From the NCBI RefSeq assembly GCF_024355225.1, contig NZ_VCNH01000005.1, positions 54,986-118,985 on the forward strand: a stretch of DNA of 64,000 bases. Reading direction: 5' to 3'. Of this stretch, positions 62,654-64,000 are shown piece by piece; within the stretch, counting starts at the first letter, position 1; every line of letters starts with the position of its first letter. This DNA comes from Roseovarius sp. M141. Its GTDB lineage: Bacteria > Pseudomonadota > Alphaproteobacteria > Rhodobacterales > Rhodobacteraceae. Below the pieces are notes generated by a model, which saw only the letters and a list, made by a program, of their open reading frames with translations, did no database searches and was not told where the DNA came from. The position numbers and the translations under genes are program-made.

Positions 62654-63019
62654 CTAAAGCCTGCCGTCGTCCTGAAACCGTGCGATCCCCGCTGCCACCA
62701 CGCGGCTCAGCTCGTCAAAAAGCTGCGCGTCGGGTTTTTTGAAGTTGAAGCAGGATTTGCCTTGCATGCGCTTTCTCAGCTCCGGGCTGAGATCCGCCAG
62801 CATGTCGGGATGGATGTAGACCGCCATCAGATGGGCGGACACATAGGCCTTGCCGATCTGAACGCCGCCGAAATCCGTGCGATATCCGTCCCTGGCGCGC
62901 ACTTCATGCGTGCCCAGCCAATAGCGGTCCGGCGTGTCGGCCAGCACGACGCATTTACCGGCGTGGCGGCTGTAGAGCGGCCGCAGGGTGGCAAAAATCG
63001 ACGTCAGATCCGGGGTCAT
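62654..63019 (-). CDS. DUF1801-like protein
   Basis: 121 residues, open throughout. VYIHPDMLADLSPELRKRMQGKSCFNFKKPD (about 68-98, two adjoining stretches) matches small DUF1801-type proteins, cytosolic proteins of unknown role. Coding is supported by codon use and by being one of the few uninterrupted frames in this end of the window. It is convergent with the TRAP binding-protein gene. Confidence 0.75.
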   Translation of the reverse strand: MTPDLTSIFATLRPLYSRHAGKCVVLADTPDRYWLGTHEVRARDGYRTDFGGVQIGKAYVSAHLMAVYIHPDMLADLSPELRKRMQGKSCFNFKKPDAQLFDELSRVVAAGIARFQDDGRL

Positions 63020-63054
63020 GCCGTCAGAGTATGCGCCCCTCAGGACGAGTCAAG

Positions 63055-64000
63055 CTATCCCGCGATCAGCCTTGGCAACCATGTGACGATGCCGGGGAAC
63101 GCGAACAGGATCGCGATGGCCAATACCTGAAGCCCCACGAACGGGATGATGCCGCGATAGATGGCCGATGTGGGCAATTCGGGCGGCGCAACGCCGCGCA
63201 GGTAGAACAGCGCAAATCCAAAGGGCGGCGTCAGGAAGGATGTCTGCAAATTCACCCCGACCAGCACGCCCAGCCAGATCGGATCGACATCCATCATCAG
63301 AAGCACCGGCGCGGTGATCGGGATCACGATAAAGATGATCTCGAACGTATCGAGGATGAACCCCAGCAGGAACATGATCGCCATGACCATCGCCACCGCG
63401 GTCAGCGTGCCGCCGGGCAGGGTGCTGAGGAATTCATGCACCAGATTGTCGCCGCCCATCAGGCCGGAACACGACCGAAAACACCGACGCGCCCCCAGCA
63501 GCACGATGAACACCATCGAGGTGATCGTCGCGGTGGCCACGACAGTCTCGCGCAGGATGGTAAACGACAACCGCCAGCGCAGCGCCGCCAGCACCATGGC
63601 GCCCGACAGCGCCGACCGACGCCGCCTCGGTCGGGGTGGCGATACCGCCGAGGATCGACCCGAGAACAGCGAGGGATCAGCAAAAGGCGGCGGGATGAGG
63701 GCCGAGAAGACCTCGCGCAGCAGATCGCCCTTCTCGGCCTCGGGGACCGGCGTGGCGGGGCAGGAATCGAGGGTCGGTGATCGCCTTGAAAATCGTGTAG
63801 GCCAGATACAACCCGACCAACAGGAACCCCGGCAGCAGCGCTCCAGGCAAACAGATCCCCGACGGATACCGGCACCGGCGCGAAATTGCCCTTGGCCATC
63901 TGCACCTGCGAATTGATGCCCGACGGCATGTCGCCCATGAAAGATGAGGACAGTAGGAGGGCGGCACGATCTGCCCCAGCGTGCCGGACGCGCAGATCAC
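63055..64000 (-). pseudogene. TRAP transporter large permease (DctM), partial and broken by indels
   Basis: The C-terminal 180 codons (63055-63597) are clear: FLLGFILDTFEIIFIVIPITAPVL, LTPPFGFALFYLRGVAPPE and the final helix. Upstream, the motif expected as G-A-S-V-F-S-V-V-F-R-G-L is scrambled by two compensating shifts near 63460-63500. Near 63610 an extra G breaks GAVGAMVLAA. Near 63650 SILGGIATPTEA is in another frame, and near 63950-64000 the family's ASGTLGQIVPPS appears. The N-terminus lies beyond the right edge. It belongs with the binding protein at 61498. Probably one intact gene read with errors. Confidence 0.78.

Noticed and set aside
1..64000. CRISPR arrays, tRNA and rRNA genes
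   Set aside because: No regular short repeat-spacer pattern and no cloverleaf or rRNA-like stretch was noticed on reading; a covariance-model scan would be decisive.

Overview
The window looks like part of an extrachromosomal replicon (plasmid or chromid) of a Rhodobacteraceae / Roseobacter-group alphaproteobacterium. The grounds are the high G+C content, a DnaA-like plasmid initiator with its own parAB, a RepA/RepB pair of repABC type, a CcdAB addiction module, three TRAP transporter systems and the codon style. This is inferred from protein-family recognition only; no search was run.

Layout. (1) 1-17.6 kb, + strand: one tight run of eight genes. It starts with a giant protein (>2150 aa, cut by the window edge, DUF6603-like) and four proteins of unknown family (524, 324, 1287 and 483 aa). 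It ends with an acyl carrier protein, a ketoacyl synthase and a fatty-acyl-AMP ligase-like enzyme. (2) 17.6-25.1 kb, - strand: an LCAT-like lipase, a GTG-started trypsin-like protease fused to a NucA-type nuclease, a small exported protein, a 4-TM protein, a shortened P450-like protein and an animal-type heme peroxidase resembling fatty-acid alpha-dioxygenases. (3) 25.2-29.6 kb, + strand, divergent: an FAD oxidase, a second 4-TM protein, a di-heme cytochrome c and an EthD-like protein. Regions 1-3 together look like a fatty-acyl activation, lipid release and lipid oxidation island carrying very large uncharacterised proteins. It is the best candidate here for an undescribed system.

(4) 29.9-31.1 kb: an SstT-type transporter. 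(5) 31.3-33.9 kb: repA-repB of repABC type without repC, followed by two copies of a perfect palindrome (putative parS). (6) 33.9-45.4 kb: catabolic genes. A - strand set (luciferase-like monooxygenase, TRAP PQM, amidase) diverges from a dimethylglycine/sarcosine dehydrogenase-like gene and a TetR regulator, followed by a second TRAP PQM set. A shared dyad occurs in both control regions.

(7) 45.5-57.1 kb: a mobile, eroded stretch with a frameshifted integrase, an IS6 remnant, mgtE split by an intact IS256-family element with 9-bp target repeats, two MFS genes, a frameshifted gamma-butyrobetaine-hydroxylase-like gene, a complete IS6 element and a frameshifted PLP enzyme. (8) 57.2-61.4 kb: ccdAB, the DnaA-like initiator, a probable origin, and parA-parB with GTCCCCGCGGGGAC sites. 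(9) 61.5-64 kb: a third TRAP system with many indels.

Most genes left of 45 kb are intact, whereas many to the right carry single-base indels in homopolymers. Several of those frameshifts may therefore be sequence errors rather than real inactivation. No tRNA, rRNA or CRISPR array was seen.
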